A stretch of DNA of 64,000 nt, from contig NZ_PZKC01000005.1 in assembly GCF_003034845.1 (NCBI RefSeq), forward strand, positions 62,001-126,000, read 5' to 3'. Shown here piece after piece: positions 43,467-53,554 of the stretch; the first letter of the stretch is position 1, and each line of letters begins with the position of its first letter. A model generated the notes under the pieces. That model worked only from the letters and a program-made list of their open reading frames with translations, searched no databases and was not told the DNA's origin. The translations under genes and the position numbers were made by a program. The stretch is from Pseudothauera lacus (GTDB lineage: Bacteria > Pseudomonadota > Gammaproteobacteria > Burkholderiales > Rhodocyclaceae).

Positions 43467-44431
43467 GCCTGTTCTCCGTTCGATTCGATGGCGCGCGCCG
43501 CCGCGCGCAGTTCTTCCATGCTCACCGTGGCGGTGCCCAGCTTGCCCACCACCACCCCGGCGGCGAGGTTGGCCAGCGCAGTGGCGTCGGCCAGCGACAG
43601 GCCGCAGGCCAGGCCGGCGCCCAGCACCGCGACCACGGTGTCGCCCGCGCCGGTGACGTCGAACACGTCGCGCGCGCGGGTGGGCAGGTCGAGCGGCGGC
43701 TGATTGCGCTGCAGCAGCGTCATGCCGCGCTCGGAGCGGGTCACCAGCAGCGCTTCCAGGTCCAGCGCTTCGCGCAGCGCCTCGCCGCGCTCGCGCAGGA
43801 GGGCCTCGGAGGCGCAGTGGCCGACCACCGCCTCGAACTCGCTCATGTTCGGAGTGATCACCGTGGCGCCGCAGTAGCGGCCGAAATCCGTGCCTTTCGG
43901 GTCGACCACTACCGCCACGTCCTGTTCGCGCGCCACCCGGATCAGGCTGCCGACCTGGGCCAGCGTGCCCTTGCCGTAGTCCGAGAGCACCACCGCGCCG
44001 CCACCCGGCAGTGCGGCCTCGAAAGCCTGCTCGATGCCGGCCGATTCGAGCACCGCAAAGTTGTCCTCGAAATCCAGGCGGATCAGCTGCTGGTGGCGGC
44101 TGATGATGCGCAGCTTGGTGATGGTGGGGTGCTGCGGCGCTTCCAGCAGGCGGCAGGCGACGCCGCCGGCTTCCAGCTTCTCGCGCAGCAGGCGGCCGGC
44201 CTCGTCGCGCCCGACCAGGCCGACCAGTTCGGCGCGCCCGCCCAGCGAGGCGGCGTTGAGCGCCACGTTGCCGGCGCCGCCGGCACGGAATTCGTCGTTC
44301 TCGACCTTCACCACCGGCACCGGGGCCTCGGGCGAGATGCGGTTGGTGGAGCCGTGCCAGTAGCGGTCCAGCATCACGTCGCCGACCACGACGACGCGGC
44401 CGGTGGAAAAATCGGGCAGGGGAGGCAGCAT
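43463..44431 (-). CDS. hldA: D-glycero-beta-D-manno-heptose-7-phosphate kinase (HldA / RfaE domain I)
   Basis: A 322-residue ribokinase-family enzyme that makes heptose-1,7-bisphosphate. It corresponds to only the kinase half of bifunctional E. coli HldE; the adenylyltransferase half (HldC) must be elsewhere. Motifs: [20 protein letters not shown], the substrate segment [18 protein letters not shown], and [18 protein letters not shown] with the catalytic Asp. First gene of the 11-gene LPS operon. Confidence 0.92.
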   Translation of the reverse strand: MLPPLPDFSTGRVVVVGDVMLDRYWHGSTNRISPEAPVPVVKVENDEFRAGGAGNVALNAASLGGRAELVGLVGRDEAGRLLREKLEAGGVACRLLEAPQHPTITKLRIISRHQQLIRLDFEDNFAVLESAGIEQAFEAALPGGGAVVLSDYGKGTLAQVGSLIRVAREQDVAVVVDPKGTDFGRYCGATVITPNMSEFEAVVGHCASEALLRERGEALREALDLEALLVTRSERGMTLLQRNQPPLDLPTRARDVFDVTGAGDTVVAVLGAGLACGLSLADATALANLAAGVVVGKLGTATVSMEELRAAARAIESNGEQA

Positions 44432-44466
44432 GAGGCGTGCGGCAGCCTGTGGATGGAAAGTCGGTA

Positions 44467-44475
44467 ATTATCCCA
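44467..44475 (-). promoter_or_regulatory. Candidate extended -10 of the LPS operon
   Basis: Read on the minus strand, TGGGATAAT (TGn + GATAAT) lies 35 bases upstream of hldA. No clear -35 is present. It is the best AT-rich match in the 79-base gap between the toxin gene and hldA. Confidence 0.4.
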
Positions 44476-44510
44476 TGAAGGCGGGCCGGCGCATCGGTCA
44501 GCGTTTGTGC

Positions 44511-44801
44511 TCAGATGCCGCCAGGCAGGTTTTCGCGCTGATGCCAGAGGCGAAGGATGTGAAGCGTGTCGTCATGCAGCAGGTAGCGGATGACGTGATG
44601 GGGGGTGATCAGGTCGCGCAACACGTCCGGGGCAGGGGCCTGTTCGACCGGGCGGCCAAGGCGGGGATGGGCTGCCAGTGCTTCGATCCGGCGCACCAGA
44701 TCGGTGGCTGCGCGGGCCGCCGCTTGCGGGTCGTGTTGGGCGATGAAGGCGCGCAGGCGCTGGAGATCCTGAATCGCCTCGCGGGTATAGCGGATGCGCA
44801 T
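44511..44801 (-). CDS. Toxin of a type II toxin-antitoxin pair, RelE/ParE family
   Basis: A 96-residue RelE/ParE-superfamily protein: MRIRYTREAIQDLQRLRAFI, then a helical pair and the strand region HHVIRYLLHDDTLHILRLWHQRENL. ParE members poison gyrase and RelE members cut mRNA; this sequence is closer to the ParE-like group, but the target cannot be told. It follows its antitoxin by 9 bases, the usual antitoxin-first order. Confidence 0.88.
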   Translation of the reverse strand: MRIRYTREAIQDLQRLRAFIAQHDPQAAARAATDLVRRIEALAAHPRLGRPVEQAPAPDVLRDLITPHHVIRYLLHDDTLHILRLWHQRENLPGGI

Positions 44802-44810
44802 GGAGCCCGG

Positions 44811-45071
44811 TCAGGGGGCAGGCTTTTCGTTCGTGCAGCCCCAGCTGCGCAGCCAGGCGTGGATCTCTTCGCCCGCCACCGTTTGCCCGCTGCGCACGGA
44901 TTCGAGCGCCGGCAGGGTGTCCAGCCAGCGGGCCTGGGCTTCCGTTTCGCGAACGATGAAGTCCTCAACCGCCTTGTTGATCAGCCAGTTGCGGCTGCGT
45001 TGCAGGCGGGAGGAGAGCTCGTCCAGAGGGGCTTCGAGCTCTTCCTTCAGGCGGATGCTGGTCACGGACAT
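44811..45071 (-). CDS. Antitoxin of the pair, ribbon-helix-helix (CopG-like) protein
   Basis: An 86-residue protein whose first 45 residues form a ribbon-helix-helix DNA-binding motif (MSVTSIRLKEELEAPLDEL then SRNWLINKAVEDFI). The remaining acidic, Trp-containing tail probably wraps the toxin. It should repress its own promoter just upstream. Confidence 0.87.
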   Translation of the reverse strand: MSVTSIRLKEELEAPLDELSSRLQRSRNWLINKAVEDFIVRETEAQARWLDTLPALESVRSGQTVAGEEIHAWLRSWGCTNEKPAP

Positions 45072-45103
45072 GGCGAAGGCTCTGTCTGGCTACGTTGTAA
45101 TAC

Positions 45104-45131
45104 AGTGTAGCTCGGTCACGGTGGGATTCAA
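45104..45131 (-). promoter_or_regulatory. Promoter of the toxin-antitoxin operon
   Basis: On the minus strand TTGAAT (45131-45126), a 16-base spacer and TACACT (45109-45104) make a good sigma-70 promoter, 32 bases before the antitoxin start. An imperfect dyad (CTAC...GTAG, 45090-45110) overlaps the -10 and could be the antitoxin operator. Confidence 0.5.
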
Positions 45132-45141
45132 GCGCTTGCGC

Positions 45142-45693
45142 CTACCGGTTGAACCACTTCAGCACTGCGCCCCAGCTTTCCACGTCCAGCCGGGTGACCT
45201 GGCCGCAGGCGAAGTCCAGTCCCAGCCAGCGCTCGGCCGGCAGGCCGAGGAGATGGCCGGCGATGACGCGCAGCGGGCCACCGTGGGCGACCACCACCAC
45301 GGGCTGCGGCGGGGCGGCGGCGAGGAGGGCGTCGAGCCAGTGCAGCACGCGGGCGCTCATCTCGCGCGCGGATTCGCCGCCGGGGGCGCGGAAGCCCAGC
45401 GGGTCGCGCGACCATCCGTCGAGCGCGCTGCCCAGGCTGTCGAAGGGCTGGCCTTCCCAGTCGCCGAAGTGGATTTCCTTCAGCCGCTCGTCGAGTTGCG
45501 CGGCGCCCAGTTCGTCTGCCAGCAGGCGGGCGCGCATCAGCGGGCTGGCGTGCAGCGCGTAGTCGGCAGGCAGCAAGGGGCGCAGGCGTTCGGCGACTGC
45601 GGCGGCGGGTTCGGCCAGGCCGATGTCGCGCTGGCCGTAGCACACGCCGGGTGGAATGTCCGGTTTGGGGTGGCGGATCAGGTGTAGTTCCAT
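45142..45693 (-). CDS. cobC: Alpha-ribazole phosphatase CobC (histidine phosphatase family)
   Basis: A 183-residue phosphoglycerate-mutase-like phosphatase: catalytic His in [13 protein letters not shown], the Glu of [14 protein letters not shown], and the second His in [13 protein letters not shown]. In a cobalamin operon it most probably removes the 5'-phosphate of alpha-ribazole phosphate or of cobalamin phosphate. ATG 45693 overlaps the end of cobS by 16 bases. Confidence 0.9.
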   Translation of the reverse strand: MELHLIRHPKPDIPPGVCYGQRDIGLAEPAAAVAERLRPLLPADYALHASPLMRARLLADELGAAQLDERLKEIHFGDWEGQPFDSLGSALDGWSRDPLGFRAPGGESAREMSARVLHWLDALLAAAPPQPVVVVAHGGPLRVIAGHLLGLPAERWLGLDFACGQVTRLDVESWGAVLKWFNR

Positions 45694-46448
45694 GCTGCGA
45701 GAATTCCGAGATAGCAGGCGAGCTCGGTGCCCTGCTGGGCGGCGCCGAGCAGGTCGCCGGTATAGCCGCCGAGGCGGCGCAGGAAGATGCGTGCTGTCCA
45801 CACGGTGAGCGCGGCTACGGCGAGCAGTGCGCCGAGTGCCTCGAGCGGCGCCAGCAGCGCGAGCGGGGCGAGACCGAACAGCGCGGCGGCGGCCAGTTCG
45901 CCCGGGCGCAGGGCGCGCGCCAGGGGTTTCGATTTCGAGCTTTCGTCCTCGCGCACATAGGGCAGCCAGTGGATCAGGCTGGTTGAGGCCAGGCGCGACA
46001 GCGGATGCGCGGCGAGCAGCGCGGCGGCCACAGCGAGCTGGCCGTGCGCGGCCAGCTCCACCAGCGCGGCGGCCTTGGCGAGCAGCATCAGCACCATGCC
46101 CACGGTACCGTAGCTGCCGATGCGCGAGTCCTTCATGATGGTGAGCACCTGCGCCTTGTCCCAGCCGCCACCGAGGCCGTCGCAGGTATCCGCCCAGCCG
46201 TCCTCGTGGAAGGCGCCGGTGAGCCGGATGGTGACCGCCATCGACAGGATCACCGCCAGCGACACCGGCAGCACCAGCGCCAATGCCAGGAAGGCGCCCG
46301 CACCCACCCCGCCCACCACCCAGCCGACCAGCGGGAAGTAGCGCGCCGCGTGGTTGAGGCGCTCTGGTGACCACGGCACCCAGGCGGGCACCGGGATGCG
46401 GGTGAAAAAGCCGAGGGCGGTGAGGAACAGTTCGAGCTGGTAGCGCAT
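45678..46448 (-). CDS. cobS: Adenosylcobinamide-GDP ribazoletransferase CobS
   Basis: A 256-residue inner-membrane enzyme that joins adenosylcobinamide-GDP with alpha-ribazole, giving cobalamin. It begins with [16 protein letters not shown], and the metal-binding region [20 protein letters not shown] carries the acidic residues of the CDP-alcohol-transferase-like site. Several hydrophobic helices follow. Lies 10 bases after cobT. Confidence 0.95.
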   Translation of the reverse strand: MRYQLELFLTALGFFTRIPVPAWVPWSPERLNHAARYFPLVGWVVGGVGAGAFLALALVLPVSLAVILSMAVTIRLTGAFHEDGWADTCDGLGGGWDKAQVLTIMKDSRIGSYGTVGMVLMLLAKAAALVELAAHGQLAVAAALLAAHPLSRLASTSLIHWLPYVREDESSKSKPLARALRPGELAAAALFGLAPLALLAPLEALGALLAVAALTVWTARIFLRRLGGYTGDLLGAAQQGTELACYLGILAAWNYT

Positions 46449-46458
46449 GGCCGCCGGA

Positions 46459-47496
46459 TCAGGTTTCGCGGTCGCTGACGCCGGCGGATTCGAAGCTCGC
46501 CATCTCGGCGAGGAAGTTCACCGCCGCCTGCACCAGCGGGAAGGCCAGTGCCGCGCCGGTCCCTTCGCCCAGGCGCAGGTCGAGGTCCATCAGCGGCTCG
46601 GCCTTGAGGTGGGCGAGCTGCACGCGGTGGCCGGTTTCCTGCGAGCGGTGGGCGAACACGCAGTAGGGCAGCAGCGCCGGGTTGAGTGCATGGGCAGCGA
46701 GCAGCGCGGCGGTGACGATGAAGCCGTCGATCAGCAGCACCATGCCGCGCTCGGCCGCGCCCAGCATGGCGCCGGCCATCATGGCGATCTCGAAGCCGCC
46801 GTATTCGGCCAGCACCTGCAGCGGGTCGGTCGGGCGGTCGCCGCGCGCGAGCGCCTGTTCGAGCAGGGCGCGCTTGCGCGCCAGGCCGGCGTCGTCCAGG
46901 CCGGTGCCGCGCCCGGTGACGGTGGCCAGATCCTGCCCGGTGAGGCAGTGGGTGAGCAGCGAGGCGGAGGCGGTGTTGCCGATCCCCATCTCGCCGAAGC
47001 CCACGCAGTTGCAGCCGTTGGCGGCCAGCGCGTGGGCCAGTTCGCGGCCGCGGGCGAGGGCGGCGCGCACCGTTTCGACGTCCATCGCCGGCGCTTCCAG
47101 GTAGTTGGCGGTGCCGGGGCCGAGCTTGGCGTCGATCAGGCCCGGACGGCGGCCGAAGTCGTGGTTCACCCCGGCGTCGATCACCGTCAGGCCCAGCCCC
47201 ATCTGGCGGCAGAAGACGTTGATCGCCGCACCGCCGGCGAGGAAGTTCTCCACCATCTGCCAGGTGACATCCTGCGGAAAGGCGGATACCCCGGCGCGCG
47301 CCGCGCCGTGGTCGCCGGCGAACACCATGATGTGCGGCTGGCGCAGTTCGGGGGTTTCACTGCCTTGCAGCAGGCCGATCTGCAGGGCGAGGGCCTCCAG
47401 GCGGCCGAGCGCGCCGGGCGGTTTGGTCTTGTGATCGATCTTGTGCTGCAGGCGGGGGGTGAGGGCGGTATCAGGGGTGGGGATGGCGAAGTTCAT
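46459..47496 (-). CDS. cobT: Nicotinate-nucleotide-dimethylbenzimidazole phosphoribosyltransferase CobT
   Basis: CobT activates dimethylbenzimidazole (made by BluB, encoded at 57.1 kb) to alpha-ribazole phosphate. The 345 residues are the family length. Motifs: [57 protein letters not shown] and [19 protein letters not shown]. Its start overlaps the stop of the Uma2-type gene as ATGA, so the two are likely co-translated. Confidence 0.96.
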   Translation of the reverse strand: MNFAIPTPDTALTPRLQHKIDHKTKPPGALGRLEALALQIGLLQGSETPELRQPHIMVFAGDHGAARAGVSAFPQDVTWQMVENFLAGGAAINVFCRQMGLGLTVIDAGVNHDFGRRPGLIDAKLGPGTANYLEAPAMDVETVRAALARGRELAHALAANGCNCVGFGEMGIGNTASASLLTHCLTGQDLATVTGRGTGLDDAGLARKRALLEQALARGDRPTDPLQVLAEYGGFEIAMMAGAMLGAAERGMVLLIDGFIVTAALLAAHALNPALLPYCVFAHRSQETGHRVQLAHLKAEPLMDLDLRLGEGTGAALAFPLVQAAVNFLAEMASFESAGVSDRET

Positions 47497-48077
47497 GCAG
47501 CAGGGGGTTCCTGGTCGGGCAGGTCGCGGTAGAGGTCGGCGAGTTGCAGGTGGATGGCGAGTGCCGGCAGGGCGATGGCGGCGTCCGTGCCCTCGGCTTC
47601 GGTGAGCAGCCAGTGGCCCTCCGGAGTGCGCGTGTAGCACTCCACATGGGGGCGCTCCTGGGAGAGGAAGAGCACCGTCCCCAGACTGGCGGCGTGGCGG
47701 TAGGCGGCGAACTTGTCGCCGCGGTCACAGGCTTCGGTGGACGGCGACAGCACCTCGGCGATCAGCGCCGGTTCGCCCTTGTCCTGGCGGCGGGCGCGGT
47801 CGGCTTCCGCGCAGGTGACGAAGACGTCGGGGTAGAAGATGTTGCCGTCGGCGGCGATGCGCAGTTTCACGTCGCCCATGAACACGCTGCAGCGTGTGCC
47901 GCTCAGGGCGTTGCGCAGGGCGAAGGCGGTGTTCAGGCAGATGGTGTTGTGCACGTCCGAGCCGCCGGCCATGGCGTAGGCTTCGCCGTGGACGAATTCC
48001 CAGCGTTCGGGCTGTTCGGCTTCCCAGGCAAGGAATTCCTCGGTGCTCATGCGGGGTGTTTCGGCAGGCAGGGCCAT
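47493..48077 (-). CDS. Uma2-family (DUF820) PD-(D/E)XK nuclease-like protein
   Basis: A 194-residue member of the Uma2 family, which has a restriction-endonuclease-like fold and no established role. The predicted catalytic residues are in place: E27 in [15 protein letters not shown]83-D84 in [10 protein letters not shown]108 in [10 protein letters not shown] and K122 in DKFAAYR. It sits between cobU (31 bases upstream) and cobT (4-base overlap). Uma2 genes are numerous in cyanobacteria and scattered elsewhere, so it may have been gained by the operon. A good Shine-Dalgarno (GGGAGA) precedes the ATG. Confidence 0.88.
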   Translation of the reverse strand: MALPAETPRMSTEEFLAWEAEQPERWEFVHGEAYAMAGGSDVHNTICLNTAFALRNALSGTRCSVFMGDVKLRIAADGNIFYPDVFVTCAEADRARRQDKGEPALIAEVLSPSTEACDRGDKFAAYRHAASLGTVLFLSQERPHVECYTRTPEGHWLLTEAEGTDAAIALPALAIHLQLADLYRDLPDQEPPAA

Positions 48078-48108
48078 GGATGTCTCCCGGATGCGATATC
48101 CGCCAAGT

Positions 48109-48657
48109 CTAACCCTGCTTGAGGACCAGCGGCAGGCCGGCGGCGACGAAGGTGACGGTGTCGGCCAGCTGCGCGACCTGCTGGTTGAGCCGTCCGGCCT
48201 CGTCGCGGAACAGGCGCCCGAGCGGGGTCTCCGGCACCAGACCGAGGCCGACCTCGTTGGCCACCAGGATGATCTGGCCGGGCAGTTGCGGCAGGGTGGC
48301 GAGCAGGGCCTCGCGTTCGGCGCGCAAGGCCGGCAGTGCGCCGGCGTCGGCGCCCGGCGGCAGCTGTTCGGCGCCTTCGAGCAGGTTGGTCAGCCACAGG
48401 GTGAGGCAATCGACGATCAGGCAGCGCCCGGCGGCGGCTTCGCGCTGCAGCGTGGCGGCCAATGCGCGCGGTGCTTCCACGGTGCGCCAGGCGGCCGGGC
48501 GGTCGGCCTGGTGGCGGCGGATGCGCGCGGCCATCTCCTCGTCCAGCGCTTCGGCGGTGGCGATCACGGTGACGGCGGCGCCGGATTCCTGCGCGCGCCT
48601 TTCGGCATGGCGGCTCTTGCCCGAGCGGGCGCCGCCGAGGATCAGCTCGATGGTCAT
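48109..48657 (-). CDS. cobU: Adenosylcobinamide kinase / guanylyltransferase CobU
   Basis: A 182-residue bifunctional enzyme that phosphorylates adenosylcobinamide and then attaches GMP. The P-loop GGARSGKS is residues 8-15 and the segment RCLIVDCLTLWLTNLL and LVANEVGLGLVPETPLGRLF are family signatures. ATG 48657 is used because the P-loop starts a few residues in. First gene of the minus-strand cobalamin operon. No riboswitch is visible on its own strand. Confidence 0.95.
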   Translation of the reverse strand: MTIELILGGARSGKSRHAERRAQESGAAVTVIATAEALDEEMAARIRRHQADRPAAWRTVEAPRALAATLQREAAAGRCLIVDCLTLWLTNLLEGAEQLPPGADAGALPALRAEREALLATLPQLPGQIILVANEVGLGLVPETPLGRLFRDEAGRLNQQVAQLADTVTFVAAGLPLVLKQG

Positions 48658-48709
48658 GAAGGGGGTTGCGGCCGGCGCTGTGGCGCTGCACAAGTGGTTG
48701 CGAACGCGC

Positions 48710-48715
48710 TATTAT
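48710..48715 (+). promoter_or_regulatory. Candidate -10 box for the btuB riboswitch transcript
   Basis: TATTAT lies 12 bases upstream of the first paired bases of the riboswitch, in the divergent gap with cobU. The sequence about 17 bases upstream (TGCACA) is only a weak -35. Confidence 0.45.
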
Positions 48716-48726
48716 CCGCCCCGCAC

Positions 48727-48960
48727 CCGTTCAGGGTGCAACGCGTTTCAGGTGCCCCGCGGCGGTCCACGCCAAGGGGTTGAACGGGAAACAGGTGCGC
48801 GGCGACCTCCGCCGCAATGCCTGTGCTGCCCCCGCAACGGTAAGTGAGCACAAGGTGCATCAAGCAGCCACTGGGCCTTCGCGCCCGGGAAGGCGATGCG
48901 CCGGTCCGCCTCGGTCTTCGGCCGCAGCGGCACGGTTCACGAGCCCGGATACCGGCCTCG
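48727..48960 (+). promoter_or_regulatory. Cobalamin (B12) riboswitch upstream of btuB
   Basis: The element has the conserved adenosylcobalamin-riboswitch landmarks in order: GGTGC near 48751, the GGGAAACAGGTGCG-type segment near 48786-48799, the core GCTGCCCCCGCAACGGTAAG (48826-48845), GCCACTGGG, CCCGGGAAGGCG, and the B12 box AGCCCGGATACCGGCC at 48942-48957. When bound to adenosylcobalamin such elements shut down translation or transcription of the following gene. Between its end and the btuB ATG lie 134 bases with no obvious terminator, so control of translation is the likelier mode. Confidence 0.95.
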
Positions 48961-49094
48961 AACGCACTGGCGGATGTGCCGCGGGGTGGCGGTGTCGGGC
49001 GCGGTGTACCTGCTCATTCTTCATCCTTGCGCACATCCTTTCGTAGATGGCCGCGGCGTGCGGGGACGCTTGCCGTGGCGCAAGGAGTATTTCC

Positions 49095-50900
49095 ATGACC
49101 ATCCGTATCCGTGCGGCTGCCCTCGCTGTGGCTGCCGCCTTCCCGTGTTCTGCCGCCCTGGCGTCTACCGACGCCGTCGGCGAGACCATCGTGGTGACCG
49201 CCACCCGCCAGCAGCAGCGCGCCGACGAGGTGCTCGCCAGTGTCGAGGTCATCGACCGCGAGCAGATCGAGCGTGCCGGGCATTCGACCCTGATCGATGT
49301 GCTGCGCACCGTCCCGGGGCTGCGCGTGGCGAGCAATGGCGGCGCCGGCTCCAACGCCAGCCTGTTCATCCGCGGTACCGAGTCCCGCCATGTGTTGTTG
49401 CTCGTCGATGGCATGCGCCTTGGTTCGGCGACCAGCGGCCAGGCGACCATGGAGGCCATTCCGCTGGCGATGATCGAACGCATCGAGATCCTCCGTGGGC
49501 CGGCCAGTGCGCTGTATGGCTCCGAGGCCATCGGTGGCGTGGTGCAGGTGTTCACCCGCAAGGGCAGCGCAGGATTCAAGCCCGAACTGTTTGCCGGCTA
49601 TGGCAGCGAGGACACGCGTCAGCTCAATGCTTCGTTCAGCGGTGGCGTCGACCGCCTGCGCTACAACCTCAGCCTTGGCGAGGACCGCACCCGTGGTTAT
49701 GACGCACGTTCGCGTGGCGTCCATGACCCCGATCGCGACGGTTTCCGCAACCGCTTCGTCAGTGCCGGGGCGGCGCTCGGCCTCCGTCAGCGCGACGAAG
49801 TGGGCTTCAATCTCTATCGTTCCGAAGGGCGCAACTGGTACGACACCAACCTGACCTACAATTCCTACCTCGACAAGCGTCTGGATTCATTCGGCGTGTA
49901 CGCCATCAACGAGCTTGCCGAGGGCTGGCGCAGCACCGTGCGCGCCGGACGCAGCCGCGACCGTCTGGACAACCGTGCCACCGCCGCTGCGCCGTCGGAG
50001 TTCTACACCACCCAGACGCAGTTCTCCTGGCAGCACGACATCGATCTGCCCGTGGGCAGGCTGATGGCCGCCTATGACTACAACAAGGCGGAGGTCGACG
50101 GTACCACTGCCTACGTGGTCGATCGGCGCACCGTGAAGGCCTGGTTGCTGGGCTGGTCGGCGCGTCTCGGTGCCCATGACCTGCAGATCAACGTGCGCCG
50201 TGACGACAACTCCCAGTTCGGTGCGAAGACCACCGGCCTGCTGGCCTGGGGCTACAGCTTCAGTCCCGAGTGGAGCGTGCGCGCCAGCGTGGCGAGCGCC
50301 TTCAACGCGCCCACCTTCAACCAGCTTTACTTCCCGAACACCGGCTTCGGCGGCGGCAATGCCGCGCTCAAGCCTGAAGAGGCCCTCAACCGCGAAGTCG
50401 GTGTGCGCTGGGATAGTGGCGTTCATGCCGTGGAGGCGACCTACTACGACAACAAGGTGCGCGACCTGATCAGTGGCTGGCCGCCGGTCAACGTCGATGA
50501 GGCGCGTCTGCGTGGCGTGGAACTGGGATACCGGGTCAGTCTTGGCAGGCTCGCCGTGCATCTGGGGGCTGACTGGCTCGATGCACGCAACGAAGCCACC
50601 GACAGGCGTCTCGTCCGTCGCGCCGGGAAGGCCGGTTTCCTGCGGCTCGATTACAGCGCCGGTGCCTGGGCCTATGGCGTCGACATCAACGGACAGGGAC
50701 ATCGTTACGAGAACGCCGCCAATACCCAGCGCATGGGAGGCTTTGGTCTGGTCGATGCCTATGTACACTACCGTATCGATCCTGACTGGCGGGTTGAACT
50801 GCGTGCCAACAACATCTTCGACAAGCACTACGAGCTTGCCCGCGGCTATGCCACGCCTGGCGCCAGCTACTTCGTCGGCGTGCGTTATGCGCCGCGCTGA
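49095..50900 (+). CDS. btuB: TonB-dependent outer-membrane cobalamin receptor BtuB
   Basis: A 601-residue outer-membrane beta-barrel importer. Signal peptide in the first 24 residues, TonB box ETIVVTATR (30-38), plug domain with VLRTVPGLRVASNGGAGSNA and RIEILRGPASALYGSEAIGG, and a C-terminal strand ending YFVGVRYAPR. AAGGAG lies 8 bases before ATG 49095. The preceding B12 riboswitch and following btuCDF genes make cobalamin or cobinamide the substrate. Confidence 0.95.
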   Translation: MTIRIRAAALAVAAAFPCSAALASTDAVGETIVVTATRQQQRADEVLASVEVIDREQIERAGHSTLIDVLRTVPGLRVASNGGAGSNASLFIRGTESRHVLLLVDGMRLGSATSGQATMEAIPLAMIERIEILRGPASALYGSEAIGGVVQVFTRKGSAGFKPELFAGYGSEDTRQLNASFSGGVDRLRYNLSLGEDRTRGYDARSRGVHDPDRDGFRNRFVSAGAALGLRQRDEVGFNLYRSEGRNWYDTNLTYNSYLDKRLDSFGVYAINELAEGWRSTVRAGRSRDRLDNRATAAAPSEFYTTQTQFSWQHDIDLPVGRLMAAYDYNKAEVDGTTAYVVDRRTVKAWLLGWSARLGAHDLQINVRRDDNSQFGAKTTGLLAWGYSFSPEWSVRASVASAFNAPTFNQLYFPNTGFGGGNAALKPEEALNREVGVRWDSGVHAVEATYYDNKVRDLISGWPPVNVDEARLRGVELGYRVSLGRLAVHLGADWLDARNEATDRRLVRRAGKAGFLRLDYSAGAWAYGVDINGQGHRYENAANTQRMGGFGLVDAYVHYRIDPDWRVELRANNIFDKHYELARGYATPGASYFVGVRYAPR

Positions 50901-50906
50901 GGGCTC

Positions 50907-51922
50907 GTGAGCGGCCTGCCGCGCGCGCTCACCGGCGGCGTCCTGCATGCGGGGCGCCGCCGCGCCTGGCTGGTGATCGGCGGCCTGCTGGCCCTCGGCG
51001 CGCTGGCGCAGGTGTGGGCGCTGTCCGCCGGCGAGCTGGCGATCTCGGCGGCCGAGGTGGTCGCGGCGCTGTTCGGTGGCGAGCAGGGCATGGCCGCCGA
51101 AGTGGTGCGCCAGTTGCGCCTGCCGCGCGCGGTGGCGGTGTTTGTGTGCGGCGGCATGCTGGCGATGGCCGGCGCGCTGATGCAGGTGTTGCTGCGCAAT
51201 CCGCTTGCCGACCCTTATGTGCTGGGGATCTCCGGCGGTGCGGCAGTGGGCGCGCTGGGGGCGATGCTGCTTGGCCTGGCTCCGCTGGTGGTCGATGCGG
51301 CGGCCTTTGCCGGTGCGCTGGGGGCGATGCTGCTGGTATTCAGCCTTGCTCATGGCGACGGCTCATGGACGCAGACGCGCCTGCTGCTCACCGGGGTCAT
51401 CGTGGCCGCCGGCTGCGGTGCGGTGGTCAAGCTGATGCTTGCCATCGCCCCCGATACCCGCGTGCATTCGATGCTGTTCTGGCTCATGGGCGACGCCTCT
51501 GGGGCGCGCAATCCATGGCCGGCGCTGGGGGTGATGGCCTTCGGGCTGGCCGTGGCGCTGCCCTTTGCGCGCGATCTCAACATGCTCGCACGCGGCGAAC
51601 TGGCCGCACGGGCGCTGGGGGTGGCGGTGGGGCGTTTGCGCTATCTGCTCTACGTGCTGGCTTCGCTGCTTACCGCGGTGTCGGTCACGCTGATCGGTTC
51701 GGTTGGCTTCGTCGGCCTGGTGGTGCCGCACCTGGTGCGTTTCGCGATCGGCAACGATCAGCGTCTGCTGCTGCCCGCCTCGATGCTCGCCGGCGGCGCG
51801 TTGCTCACCTTTGCCGACACCGCGGCGCGCACGGTGGTGTCACCGATGCAGTTGCCGGTCGGTGTGCTGACCGCGCTGATCGGCGTGCCGGTGTTCCTCT
51901 TCCTGCTCGCCCGGCATCCGCG

Positions 51923-51926
<4 letters not shown>
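50907..51926 (+). CDS. btuC: Cobalamin ABC transporter permease BtuC
   Basis: A 339-residue FecCD-family inner-membrane permease with about ten helices. Landmarks: ALMQVLLRNPLADPYVLGIS and the ATPase-coupling region ARALGVAVGRLRYLLYVLAS, then GSVGFVGLVVPHLVRFAIGN. It begins with GTG six bases after btuB and overlaps btuD by ATGA. Confidence 0.93.
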
Positions 51927-52692
<766 letters not shown>

Positions 52693-52696
<4 letters not shown>

Positions 52697-53499
52697 AACC
52701 CTTGATACCTGTCCTGTCACGCTTTCTTGCCGGTGCCCTGCTGGCCGCGCTGAGTGGCCTTGCCACCGCCGACTGTCCGCGTATCGTCAGCCAGTCACCC
52801 TACATCTCCGCTGCGCTCGACTGGCTTGCGCGCGGTCACTGCATCGTTGGCGTCTCGCGCTACGACACGCGCGATCTGCCGCGTACCGGTGGGGTGATGG
52901 ACCCCGATGCGGAGGCGCTTGCCGTGCTCGATCCGCAACTGGTGCTGACCTCCAACTGGGCGGCCGCCGAAGCCATGCAGAAGGTGGTGCCTGCGGGCGC
53001 GCGCCTGCTGCAGGTGGATGGTTTTGCTTCACTGGCCGATGCCGAAGCGATGCTGCGGCGGATCGGCGAGGCCAGCGCTGTCGCTGACCTCGATGCCCGC
53101 CTGGCAGTCTGGCGTCGTGACTGGCAGGCCGCGGCGGCGGCTGTCGGCGGCCAGGGGCGACGTGCCCTGGTGCTGTCGGCGTGCAGCGCGATGCCTTACT
53201 CCTTCGGGCGCGGCCATTACGTCGGCGATGCCTTCGCAGCGGCAGGCTTCGTGGTGGTGGAAAGCGCTCCGCGCCTGCGCCACATCCGTCCCGGTGAGGA
53301 AATCGAGGATCTGCTCAGCGCCGTTGACGTACTCGACCCGGAAGTGGTCTTCTCCCTCGATCGCAAGGATGCCGAGCAGTGCAATGCCCTGCTCGGCTTG
53401 CTGCCGGTGCCGGTGATCCACCTCGACGGGGCGAATTTCTTCCACCCTGGAACGGGGCTGGTGGCCGGTTTTGCCGAACTGGCGGATAAGCTCCGGTGA
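52693..53499 (+). CDS. btuF: Periplasmic cobalamin-binding protein BtuF
   Basis: A 268-residue precursor of a class III substrate-binding protein. GTG 52693 gives a signal peptide (LSRFLAGALLAALSGLATAD). The mature chain has RIVSQSPYISAALDWLARGH, VLDPQLVLTSNWAAAEAMQK and the C-terminal lobe YVGDAFAAAGFVVVE. The binding protein hands cobalamin from BtuB to BtuCD. Confidence 0.9.
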
Positions 53500-53554
53500 T
53501 CTGCCGCCGTCCCGCAACGGTCCGCTCGCCGGTCGTGGAAAGAGAGAAGTCGTG

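Noticed and set aside
53500-53554. CCCGCAACGGT in the btuF-cobA gap, like the core of the B12 riboswitch
   Set aside because: Only 55 bases are available and no B12 box or other conserved helix is present. Most likely chance in GC-rich sequence.
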